From contig CASBPS010000045.1 of NCBI GenBank assembly GCA_949126835.1, positions 67,001-131,000 of the forward strand: a stretch of 64,000 nucleotides of DNA. Reading direction: 5' to 3'. The position numbers and the translations under genes were made by a program. This document shows positions 34,423 to 46,577 of this stretch, one piece after another. Below the pieces are notes generated by a model. It saw nothing but the letters and a program-made list of their open reading frames with translations, made no database searches and was not told the origin of the DNA. Numbering within the stretch: the first letter of the stretch is position 1; each line of letters starts with the position of its first letter. The DNA comes from Anisus vortex. Taxonomy: Eukaryota > Mollusca > Gastropoda > Planorbidae.

Positions 34423-36900
34423 TGTTTTGGCTTCTTTTCTGGCCGTACAACGACTTGACAAGAAGATTTGTGGTTTTAGCTTCTCTTTTGGCCGTAACAC
34501 AGCAGATTTATGGTTTTGGCTCTCTCCACAAACCGTACAACGACTTGAATAGCAGATTTCTAGTTTTGGCTTCTTTTCTGGCCGTACAAGGACTTAAAAA
34601 GCAGATTTGTTGTTTTGGCTTCTCAACAAACCGTACAACGACTTGACTAGCAGATTTGTAGTAATGGTGCTTCTGTTCTGGCCGTACAACGACTTGAAAA
34701 GCAGATTTGTGGTTTTGGCTTCTCTTTTCGCCGTAATACAGCAGATTTGTGGTTTTGGCTTCTCTACTGGCCGTACAAAAGCAGATTTGTGGTTTTGGCT
34801 TCTCCAGAAACCGTACAAAGACTTGAAAAGCAGATTTCTGGTTTTGGCTCCTTTTCTGGCCGTACAAAAACAGCTTAATGGTTTTGGCTCTCTCCACAAA
34901 CCGTACAACAACTTGAATAGCAGATTTCTGGTTTTGGCTCCTTTTCTGGCCGTACAAAAACAGCTTAATGGTTTTTGCTTCTCCACAAACCGTACAACGA
35001 CTTGACTAGCAGATTTGTGGTAATGGTGCTTCTGTTCTGGCCGTACAACGACTTGAATAGCAGATTTGTGGTTTTGGCTTCTCTTTTCGCCGTAATACAG
35101 CAGATTTGTGGTTTTGGTATCTCTACTGGCCGTACAAAAGCAGATTTGTGGTTTTGGCTTCTCCAGAAACCGTACAACGACTTGAAAAGCAGATTTCTGG
35201 TTTTGGCTTTTATTCTGGCCGTACAAAAGCAGATTTGTGGTTTTGGCTTTTCCACAATCCGTACAACGACTTGAATAGCAGATTTCTTGTTTTGGCTTCT
35301 TTTCTAACCGTAAAACAGCAGATTTGTGGTTTTGGCTTCTCTACTGGCCGTACAAAAGCAGATTAGTGGTTTTGGCGTTTCCACAGTCCGTACAACGACT
35401 TGAATAGCAGATTTCTTGTTTTGGCTCCTTTTCTGGCCGTAAAACAGCAGATTTCTGGTTTTGGCTTTTTTTCTGGCCGTACAACGACTTGAAAAGAAGA
35501 TTTGTGGTTTCAGCTTCTCTTTTGGCCGTAACACAGCATATTTGTGGTTTTGGCTCTCTCCACAAACCGTACAACGACTTGAATAGCAGATTTCTAGTTT
35601 TGGCTTCTTTTCTGGCCGTACAAGGACTTAAAAAGCAGTTTTGTTGTTTTGGCTTCTCCACAAACCGTATAACGACTTGACTAGCAGATTTGTGGTAATG
35701 GTGCTTCTGTTCTGGCCGTACAACGACTTGAATAGCAGATTTGTGGTTTTGGCTTCTCTTTTCGCCGTAATACAGCAGATTTGTGGTTTTGGCTTCTCTA
35801 CTAGCCGTACAAAAGCAGATTTGTGGTTTTGGCTTCTCCAGAAACCGTACAACGACTTGAAAAGCAGATTTCTGGTTTTGGCTCCTTTTCTGGCCGTACA
35901 AAAGCAGATTTGTGGTTTTGGCTTTTCCACAATCCGTATAAAGACTTGAATAGCAGATTTCTTGTTTTGGCTTCTTTTCTGGCCGTACAACGACTTGAAA
36001 AGAAGATTTGTGGTTTTAGCTTCTCTTTTGGCCGTAACACAGCAGATTTATGGTTTTGGCTTCTCTTTTGGCCGTAAAACAGCAGATTTGTGGTTTTGGC
36101 TCCTTTTCTGGCCGTAAAACAGCAGATTTCTGGTTTTGGCTTTTTTTCTGGCCGTACAACGACTTGAAAAGAAGATTTGTGGTTTTAGCTTCTCTTTTGG
36201 CCGTAACACAGCAGATTTGTGGTTTTGGCTCTCTCCACAAACCGTACAACGACTTGAATAGCAGATTTCTAGTTTTGGCTTCTTTTCTGGCCGTACAAGG
36301 ACTTAAAAAGCAGATTTGTTGTTTTGGCTTCTCCACAAACCGTACAACGACTTGACTAGCAGATTTGTGGTAATGGTGCTTCTGTTCTGGCCGTACAACG
36401 ACTTGAATAGCAGATTTGTGGTTTTGGCTTCTCTTTTCGCCGTATACAGCAGATTTGTGGTTTTGGCTTCTCTACTAGCCGTACAAAAGCAGATTTGTGG
36501 TTTTGGCTTCTCCAGAAACCGTACAACGACTTGAAAAGCAGATTTCTTGTTTTGGCTCCTTCTCTGGCCGTACAAAAGCAGATTTGAGGTTTTGGCTTTT
36601 CCACAATCCGTATAACGACTTGAATAGCAGATTTCTTGTTTTGGCTTCTTTTCTGGCCGTACAACGACTTGACAAGAAGATTTGTGGTTTTAGCTTCTCT
36701 TTTGGCCGTAACACAGCAGATTTATGGTTTTGGCTCTCTCCATAAACCGTACAACGACTTGAATAGCAGATTTCTAGTTTTGGCTTTTTTTCTAGCCGTA
36801 CAAGGACTTAAAAAGCAGATTTGTTGTTTTGGCTTCTCAACAAAACGTACAACGACTTGACTAGCAGATTTGTGGTAATGGTGCTTCTGTTCTGGCCGTA
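34423..36900 (+). repeat. Triplicated block, copy 2
   Basis: Matches copy 1 at offset 15,088, then 15,186. From 34607 it also matches 37955 onward at offset 3,348. It contains the double CAGCTTAATGG arrangement and a 675+505 pair. TTTTTGCTTC at about 34974 is private. Confidence 0.87.
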
Positions 36901-37890
36901 CAACGACTTGAAAAGCAGATTTGTGGTTTTGGCTTCTCTTTTCGCCGTAATACAGCAGATTTGTGGTTTTGGCTTCTCTACTGGCCGTACAAAAGCAGAT
37001 TTGTGGTTTTGGCTTCTCCAGAAACCGTACAAAGACTTGAAAAGCAGATTTCTGGTTTTGGCTCCTTTTCTGGCCGTACAAAAACAGCTTAATGGTTTTG
37101 GCTCTCTCCACAAACCGTACAACAACTTGAATAGCAGATTTCTAGTTTTGGCTTCTTTTCTGGCCGTACAAGGACTTAAAAAGCAGATTTGTTGTTTTGG
37201 CTTCTCCACAAACCGTACAACGACTTGACTAGCAGATTTGTGGTAATGGTGCTTCTGTTCTGGCCGTACAACGACTTGAATAGCAGATTTGTGGTTTTGG
37301 CTTCTCTTTTCGCCGTAATACAGCAGATTTGTGGTTTTGGCTTCTCTACTGGCCGTACAAAAGCAGATTTGTGGTTTTGGCTTCTCCAGAAACCGTACAA
37401 AGACTTGAAAAGCAGATTTCTGGTTTTGGCTCCTTTTCTGGCCGTACAAAAACAGATTTATGGTTTTGGCTCTCTCCACAAACCGTACAACGACTTGAAT
37501 AGCAGATTTGTGCTAATGGTGCTTCTGTTCTGGCCGTACAACGACTTGAATAGCAGATTTGTGGTTTTGGCTTCTCTTTTCGCCGTAATACAGCAGATTT
37601 GTGGTTTTGGCTTCTCTACTGGCCGTACAAAAGCAGATTTGTGGTTTTGGCTTCTCCAGAAACCGTACAACGACTTGAAAAGCAGATTTCTGGTTTTGGC
37701 TCCTATTCTGGCAGTACAAAAGCAGATTTGTGGTTTTGGCTTTTCCACAATCCGTACAACGACTTGAATAGCAGATTTCTTGTTTTGGCTTCTTTTCTAA
37801 CCGTAAAACAGCAGATTTGTGGTTTTGGCTTCTCTACTGGCCGTACAAAAGCAGATTTGTGGTTTTGGCGTTTCCACAGTCCGTACAACG
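36722..37890 (+). repeat. Segment duplicated at 40576-41743
   Basis: Colinear at offset 3,854, dropping to 3,853 after a one-base deletion (GGCTCTCCAG at about 41503). Shared marks include CAGCTTAATGG, the GTGCTAATG form of k following h, and CTGGCAGTAC. Confidence 0.83.
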
Positions 37891-37954
37891 ACTTGAATAG
37901 CAGATTTCTAGTTTTGGCTTCTTTTCTGGCCGTACAAGGACTTAAAAAGCAGAT

Positions 37955-40200
37955 TTGTTGTTTTGGCTTCTCAACAAACCGTACAACGACTTGACTAGCA
38001 GATTTGTAGTAATGGTGCTTCTGTTCTGGCCGTACAACGACTTGAAAAGCAGATTTGTGGTTTTGGCTTCTCTTTTCGCCGTAATACAGCAGATTTGTGG
38101 TTTTGGCTTCTCTACTGGCCGTACAAAAGCAGATTTGTGGTTTTGGCTTCTCCAGAAACCGTACAAAGACTTGAAAAGCAGATTTCTGGTTTTGGCTCCT
38201 TTTCTGGCCGTACAAAAACAGCTTAATGGTTTTGGCTCTCTCCACAAACCGTACAACAACTTGAATAGCAGATTTCTGGTTTTGGCTCCTTTTCTGGCCG
38301 TACAAAAACAGCTTAATGGTTTTGGCTTCTCCACAAACCGTACAACGACTTGACTAGCAGATTTGTGGTAATGGTGCTTCTGTTCTGGCCGTACAACGAC
38401 TTGAATAGCAGATTTGTGGTTTTGGCTTCTCTTTTCGCCGTAATACAGCAGATTTGTGGTTTTGGTATCTCTACTGGCCGTACAAAAGCAGATTTGTGGT
38501 TTTGGCTTCTCCAGAAACCGTACAACGACTTGAAAAGCAGATTTCTGGTTTTGGCTTTTATTCTGGCCGTACAAAAGCAGATTTGTGGTTTTGGCTTTTC
38601 CACAATCCGTACAACGACTTGAATAGCAGATTTCTTGTTTTGGCTTCTTTTCTAACCGTAAAACAGCAGATTTGTGGTTTTGGCTTCTCTACTGGCCGTA
38701 CAAAAGCAGATTAGTGGTTTTGGCGTTTCCACAGTCCGTACAACGACTTGAATAGCAGATTTCTTGTTTTGGCTCCTTTTCTGGCCGTAAAACAGCAGAT
38801 TTCTGGTTTTGGCTTTTTTTCTGGCCGTACAACGACTTGAAAAGAAGATTTGTGGTTTCAGCTTCTCTTTTGGCCGTAACACAGCATATTTGTGGTTTTG
38901 GCTCTCTCCACAAACCGTACAACGACTTGAATAGCAGATTTCTAGTTTTGGCTTCTTTTCTGGCCGTACAAGGACTTAAAAAGCAGTTTTGTTGTTTTGG
39001 CTTCTCCACAAACCGTATAACGACTTGACTAGCAGATTTGTGGTAATGGTGCTTCTGTTCTGGCCGTACAACGACTTGAATAGCAGATTTGTGGTTTTGG
39101 CTTCTCTTTTCGCCGTAATACAGCAGATTTGTGGTTTTGGCTTCTCTACTAGCCGTACAAAAGCAGATTTGTGGTTTTGGCTTCTCCAGAAACCGTACAA
39201 CGACTTGAAAAGCAGATTTCTGGTTTTGGCCCCTTTTTCTGGCCGTACAAAAGCAGATTTGTGGTTTTGGCTTTTCCACAATCCGTATAAAGACTTGAAT
39301 AGCAGATTTCTTGTTTTGGCTTCTTTTCTGGCCGTACAACGACTTGAAAAGAAGATTTGTGGTTTTAGCTTCTCTTTTGGCCGTAACACAGCAGATTTAT
39401 GGTTTTGGCTTCTCTTTTGGCCGTAAAACAGCAGATTTGTGGTTTTGGCTCCTTTTCTGGCCGTAAAACAGCAGATTTCTGGTTTTGGCTTTTTTTCTGG
39501 CCGTACAATGACTTGAAAAGAAGATTTGTGGTTTTAGCTTCTCTTTTGGCCGTAACACAGCAGATTTGTGGTTTTGGCTCTCTCCACAAACCGTACAACG
39601 ACTTGAATAGCAGATTTCTAGTTTTGGCTTCTTTTCTGGCCGTACAAGGACTTAAAAAGCAGATTTGTTGTTTTGGCTTCTCCACAAACCGTACAACGAC
39701 TTGACTAGCAGATTTGTGGTAATGGTGCTTCTGTTCTGGCCGTACAACGACTTGAATAGCAGATTTGTGGTTTTGGCTTCTCTTTTCGCCGTATACAGCA
39801 GATTTGTGGTTTTGGCTTCTCTACTAGCCGTACAAAAGCAGATTTGTGGTTTTGGCTTCTCCAGAAACCGTACAACGACTTGAAAAGCAGATTTCTTGTT
39901 TTGGCTCCTTCTCTGGCCGTACAAAAGCAGATTTGAGGTTTTGGCTTTTCCACAATCCGTATAACGACTTGAATAGCAGATTTCTTGTTTTGGCTTCTTT
40001 TCTGGCCGTACAACGACTTGACAAGAAGATTTGTGGTTTTAGCTTCTCTTTTGGCCGTAACACAGCAGATTTATGGTTTTGGCTCTCTCCATAAACCGTA
40101 CAACGACTTGAATAGCAGATTTCTAGTTTTGGCTTTTTTTCTAGCCGTACAAGGACTTAAAAAGCAGATTTGTTGTTTTGGCTTCTCAACAAAACGTACA
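37955..40200 (+). repeat. Triplicated block, copy 3
   Basis: Matches copy 2 at offset 3,348, which becomes 3,349 after about 39,230 because the local sequence reads GGCCCCTTTTTCTGG, one base longer. ACAATGACTT at about 39507 and GTAATGCTG at about 40226 are private changes. Confidence 0.86.
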
Positions 40201-41986
40201 ACGACTTGACTAGCAGATTTGTGGTAATGCTGCTTCTGTTCTGGCCGTACAACGACTTGAATAGCAGATTTGTGGTTTTGGCTTCTCTTTTCGCCGTATA
40301 CAGCAGATTTGTGGTTTTGGCTTCTCTACTAGCCGTACAAAAGCAGATTTGTGGTTTTGGCTTCTCCAGAAACCGTACAACGACTTGAAAAGCAGATTTC
40401 TGGTTTTGGCTCCTTTTCTGGCCGTACAAAAGCAGATTTGTGGTTTTGGCTTTTCCACAATCCGTACAACGACTTGAATAGCAGATTTCTTGTTTTGGCT
40501 TCTTTTCTGGCCGTACAACGACTTGACAAGAAGATTTGTGGTTTTAGCTTCTCTTTTGGCCGTAACACAGCAGATTTATGGTTTTGGCTCTCTCCACAAA
40601 CCGTACAACGACTTGAATAGCAGATTTCTAGTTTTGGCTTCTTTTCTGGCCGTACAAGGACTTAAAAAGCAGATTTGTTGTTTTGGCTTCTCAACAAACC
40701 GTACAACGACTTGACTAGCAGATTTGTGGTAATGGTGCTTCTGTTCTGGCCGTACAACGACTTGAAAAGCAGATTTGTGGTTTTGGCTTCTCTTTTCGCC
40801 GTAATACAGCAGATTTGTGGTTTTGGCTTCTCTACTGGCCGTACAAAAGCAGATTTGTGGTTTTGGCTTCTCCAGAAACCGTACAAAGACTTGAAAAGCA
40901 GATTTCTGGTTTTGGCTCCTTTTCTGGCCGTACAAAAACAGCTTAATGGTTTTGGCTCTCTCCACAAACCGTACAACAACTTGAATAGCAGATTTCTAGT
41001 TTTGGCTTCTTTTCTGGCCGTACAAGGACTTAAAAAGCAGATTTGTTGTTTTGGCTTCTCCACAAACCGTACAACGACTTGACTAGCAGATTTGTGGTAA
41101 TGGTGCTTCTGTTCTGGCCGTACAACGACTTGAATAGCAGATTTGTGGTTTTGGCTTCTCTTTTCGCCGTAATACAGCAGATTTGTGGTTTTGGCTTCTC
41201 TACTGGCCGTACAAAAGCAGATTTGTGGTTTTGGCTTCTCCAGAAACCGTACAAAGACTTGAAAAGCAGATTTCTGGTTTTGGCTCCTTTTCTGGCCGTA
41301 CAAAAACAGATTTATGGTTTTGGCTCTCTCCACAAACCGTACAACGACTTGAATAGCAGATTTGTGCTAATGGTGCTTCTGTTCTGGCCGTACAACGACT
41401 TGAATAGCAGATTTGTGGTTTTGGCTTCTCTTTTCGCCGTAATACAGCAGATTTGTGGTTTTGGCTTCTCTACTGGCCGTACAAAAGCAGATTTGTGGTT
41501 TTGGCTCTCCAGAAACCGTACAACGACTTGAAAAGCAGATTTCTGGTTTTGGCTCCTATTCTGGCAGTACAAAAGCAGATTTGTGGTTTTGGCTTTTCCA
41601 CAATCCGTACAACGACTTGAATAGCAGATTTCTTGTTTTGGCTTCTTTTCTAACCGTAAAACAGCAGATTTGTGGTTTTGGCTTCTCTACTGGCCGTACA
41701 AAAGCAGATTTGTGGTTTTGGCGTTTCCACAGTCCGTACAACGACTTGAATAGCAGATTTCTTGTTTTGGCTCCCTTTCTGGCCGTAAAACAGCAGATTT
41801 CTGGTTTTGGCTTTTTTTCTGGCCGTACAACGACTTGAAAAGAAGATTTGTGGTTTTAGCTTCTCTTTTGGCCGTAACACAGCAGATTTGTGGTTTTGGC
41901 TCTCTCCACAAACCGTACAACGACTTGAATAGCAGATTTCTAGTTTTGGCTTCTTTTCTGGCCGTACAAGGACTTAAAAAGCAGAT

Positions 41987-44900
41987 TTGTTGTTTTGGCT
42001 TCTCCACAAACCGTACAACGACTTGACTAGCAGATTTGTGGTAATGGTGCTTCTGTTCTGGCCGTACAACGACTTGAATAGCAGATTTGTGGTTTTGGCT
42101 TCTCTTTTCGCCGTAATACAGCAGATTTGTGGTTTTGGCTTCTCTACTAGCCGTACAAAAGCAGATTTGTGGTTTTGGCTTCTCCAGAAACCGTACAACG
42201 ACTTGAATAGCAGATTTCTGGTTTTGGCTTCTTTTCTGGCCGTACAAAAGCAGATTTGTGGTTTTGGCTTTTCCACAATCCGTACAACGACTTGAATAGC
42301 AGATTTCTTGGTTTGGCTTCTTTTCTGGCCGTACAACGACTTGACAAGAAGATTTGTGGTTTTAGCTTCTCTTTTGGCCGTAACACAGCAGATTTATGGT
42401 TTTGGCTCTCTCAACAAACCGTACAACGACTTGAAAAGCAGATTTCTTGTTTTGGCTTCTTTTCTGGCCATAAAACAGCAGATTTATGGTTTTGGCTCTC
42501 TCCACAATCCGTATAACGACTTGAATAGCAGATTTCTTGTTTTGGCTTCTTTTCTGGCCGTACAACGACTTGACAAGAAGATTTGTGGTTTAAGCTTCTC
42601 TTTTGGCCGTAACACAGCAGATTTATGGTTTTGGCTCTCTCCATAAACCGTACAACGACTTGAATAGCAGATTTCTAGTTTTGGCTTTTTTTCTGGCCGT
42701 ACAAGGACTTAAAAAGCAGATTTGTTGTTTTGGCTTCTCAACAAACCGTACAACGACTTGACTAGCAGATTTGTGGTAATGGTGCTTCTGTTCTGGCCGT
42801 ACAACGACTTGAATAGCAGATTTGTGGTTTTGGCTTCTCTTTTCGCCGTATACAGCAGATTTGTGGTTTTGGCTTCTCTACTAGCCGTACAAAAGCAGAT
42901 TTGTGGTTTTGGCTTCTCCAGAAACCGTACAACGACTTGAAAAGCAGATTTCTGGTTTTGGCTCCTTTTCTGGCCGTACAAAAGCAGATTTGTAGTTTTG
43001 GCTTTTCCACAATCCGTACAACGACTTGAATAGCAGATTTCTTGTTTTGGCTTCTTTTCTGGCCGTACAACGACTTGACAAGAAGATTTGTGGTTTTAGC
43101 TTCTCTTTTGGCCGTAACACAGCAGATTTATGGTTTTGGCTCTCTCCACAAACCGTACAACGACTTGAATAGCAGATTTCTAGTTTTGGCTTCTTTTCTG
43201 GCCGTACAAGGACTTAAAAAGCAGATTTGTTGTTTTGGCTTCTCAACAAACCGTACAACGACTTGACTAGCAGATTTGTGGTAATGGTGCTTCTGTTCTG
43301 GCCGTACAACGACTTGAATAGCAGATTTGTGGTTTTGGCTTCTCTTTTCGCCGTAATACAGCAGATTTGTGGTTTTGGCTTCTCTACTGGCCGTACAAAA
43401 GCAGATTTGTGGTTTTGGCTTCTCCAGAAACCGTACAAAGACTTGAAAAGCAGATTTCTGGTTTTGGCTCCTTTTCTGGCCGTACAAAAACAGATTTATG
43501 GTTTTGGCTCTCTCCACAAACCGTACAACAACTTGAATAGCAGATTTCTAGTTTTGGCTTCTTTTCTAGCCGTACAAGGACTTAAAAAGCAGATTTGTTG
43601 TTTTGGCTTCTCCACAAACCGTACAACGACTTGACTAGCAGATTTGTGGTAATGGTGCTTCTGTTCTGGCCGTACAATTACTTGAATAGCAGATTTGTGG
43701 TTTTGGCTTCTCTTTTCGCCGTAATACAGCAGATTTGTGGTTTTGGCTTCTCTACTGGCCGTACAAAAGCAGATTTGTGGTTTTGGCTTCTCCAGAAACC
43801 GTACAAAGACTTGAAAAGCAGATTTCTGGTTTTGGCTCCTTTTCTGGCCGTACAAAAACAGATTTATGGTTTTGGCTCTCTCTACAAACCGTACAACGAC
43901 TTGAATAGCAGATTTGTGCTAATGGTGCTTCTGTTCTGGCCGTACAACGACTTGAATAGCAGATTTGTGGTTTTGGCTTCTCTTTTCGCCGTAAAACAGC
44001 AGATTTATGGTTTTGGCTTCTCTACTGGCCGTACAAAAGCAGATTCTTGGTTTTGGCTTTTCCACAATCCGTACAACGACTTAAATAGCAGATTTCTTGT
44101 TTTGGCTTCTTTTCTAACTGTAAAACAGCAGATTTGTGGTTTTAGCTTCTCTACTGGCCGTACAAAAGCAGATTTGTGGTTTTGGCGTTTCCACAGTCCG
44201 TACAACGACTTGAATAGCAGATTTCTTGTTTTGGCTCCTTTTCTGGCCGTAAAACAGCAGATTTCTGGTTTTGGCTTTTTTTCTGGCCGTACAACGACTT
44301 GAAAAAAAGATTTGTGGTTTCAGCTTCTCTTTTGGCCGTAACACAGCAGATTTGTGGTTTTGGCTCTCTCCACAAACCGTACAACGACTTGAATAGCAGA
44401 TTTCTAGTTTTGGCTTCTTTTCTGGCCGTACAAGGACTTAAAAGCAGATTTGTGCTTTTGGCTTCTCCACAAACCGTACAACGACTTGACTAGCAGATTT
44501 GTGGTAATGGTGCTTCTGTTCTGGCCGTACAACGACTTGAATAGCAGATTTGTGGTTTTGGCTTCTCTTTTCGCCGTAATACAGCAGATTTGTGGTTTTG
44601 GCTTCTCTACTAGCCGTACAAAAGCAGATTTGTGGTTTTGGCTTCTCCAGAAACCGTACAACGACTTGAATAGCAGATTTCTGGTTTTTGGCTCCTTTTC
44701 TGGCCGTACAAAAGCAGATTTGTGGTTTTGGCTTTTCCACAATCCGTACAACGACTTGAATAGCAGATTTCTTGGTTTGGCTTCTTTTCTGGCCGTACAA
44801 CGACTTGAGAAGAAGATTTGTGGTTTTAGCTTCTCTTTTGGCCGTAACACAGCAGATTTATGGTTTTGGCTCTCTCAACAAACCGTACAACGACTTGAAA

Positions 44901-46577
44901 AGCAGATTTCTTGTTTTGGCTTCTTTTCTGGCCATAAAACAGCAGATTTATGGTTTTGGCTCTCTCCACAATCCGTATAACGACTTGAATAGCAGATTTC
45001 TTGTTTTGGCTTCTTTTCTGTCCGTACAACGACTTGACAAGAAGATTTGTGGTTTTGGCTTCTCTTTTGGCCGTAACACAGCAGATTTGTGGTTTTGGCT
45101 CTCTCCATAAACCGTACAACGACTTGAATAGCAGATTTCTAGTTTTGGCTTTTTTTCTGGCCGTACAAGGACTTAAAAAGCAGATTTGTTGTTTTGGCTT
45201 CTCAACAAACCGTACAACGACTTGACTAGCAGATTTGTGGTAATGGTGCTTCTGTTCTGGCCGTACAACGACTTGAATAGCAGATTTGTGGTTTTGGCTT
45301 CTCTTTTCGCCGTATACAGCAGATTTGTGGTTTTGGCTTCTCTACTAGCCGTACAAAAGCAGATTTGTGGTTTTGGCTTCTCCAGAAACCGTACAACGAC
45401 TTGAAAAGCAGATTTCTGGTTTTGGCTCCTTTTCTGGCCGTACAAAAGCAGATTTGTAGTTTTGGCTTTTCCACAATCCGTACAACGACTTGAATAGCAG
45501 ATTTCTTGTTTTGGCTTCTTTTCTGGCCGTACAACGACTTGACAAGAAGATTTGTGGTTTTAGCTTCTCTTTTGGCCGTAACACAGCAGATTTATGGTTT
45601 TGGCTCTCTCCACAAACCGTACAACGACTTGAATAGCAGATTTCTAGTTTTGGCTTCTGTTCTGACCGTACAACGACTTGAATAGCAGATTTGTGGTTTT
45701 GGCTTCTCTTTTCGCCGTAATACAGCATATTTGTGGTTTTAGCTTCTCTACTGGCCGTACAAAAGCAGATTTGTGGTTTTGGCTTCTCCAGAAACCGTAC
45801 AAAGACTTGAAAAGCAGATTTCTGGTTTTGGCTCCTTTTCTGGCCGTACAAAAACAGATTTATGGTTTTGGCTCTCTCCACAAACCGTACAACAACTTGA
45901 ATAGCAGATTTCTAGTTTTGGCTTCTTTTCTGGCCGTACAAGGACTTAAAAAGCAGATTTGTTGTTTTGGCTTCTCCACAAACCGTACAACGACTTGACT
46001 AGCAGATTTGTGGTAATGGTGCTTCTGTTCTGGCCGTACAACGACTTGAATAGCAGATTTGTGGTTTTGGCTTCTCTTTTCGCCGTAATACAGCAGATTT
46101 GTGGTTTTGGCTTCTCTACTGGCCGTACAAAAGCAGATTTGTGGTTTTGGCTTCTCCAGAAACCGTACAAAGACTTGAAAAGCAGATTTCTGGTTTTGGC
46201 TCCTTTTCTGGCCGTACAAAAACAGATTTATGGTTTTGGCTCTCTCCACAAACCGTACAACGACTTGAATAGCAGATTTGTGCTAATGGTGCTTCTGTTC
46301 TGGCCGTACAACGACTTGAATAGCAGATTTGTGGTTTTGGCTTCTCTTTTCGCCGTAATACAGCAGATTTGTGGTTTTGGCTTCTCTACTGGCCGTACAA
46401 AAGCAGATTTGTGGTTTTGGCTTCTCCAGAAACCGTACAACGACTTGAAAAGCAGATTTCTGGTTTTGGCTCCTATTCTGGCCGTACAAAAGCAGATTTG
46501 TGGTTTTGGCTTTTCCACAATCCGTACAACGACTTGAATAGCAGATTTCTTGTTTTGGCTTCTTTTCTAACCGTAAA
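41987..46577 (+). repeat. Family C stretch of 736/505/368-bp HORs related to the window start
   Basis: The HOR succession 736, 505 and 368 at 41980-43587 repeats the order at 320-1928 (offset about 41,659). The interval 45952-46600 pairs with 1929-2577 (offset 44,023). The 0-3 kb arrangement is thus present at least three times in the window: at the start, at 42-44 kb and at 46.6-49 kb. Confidence 0.8.
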
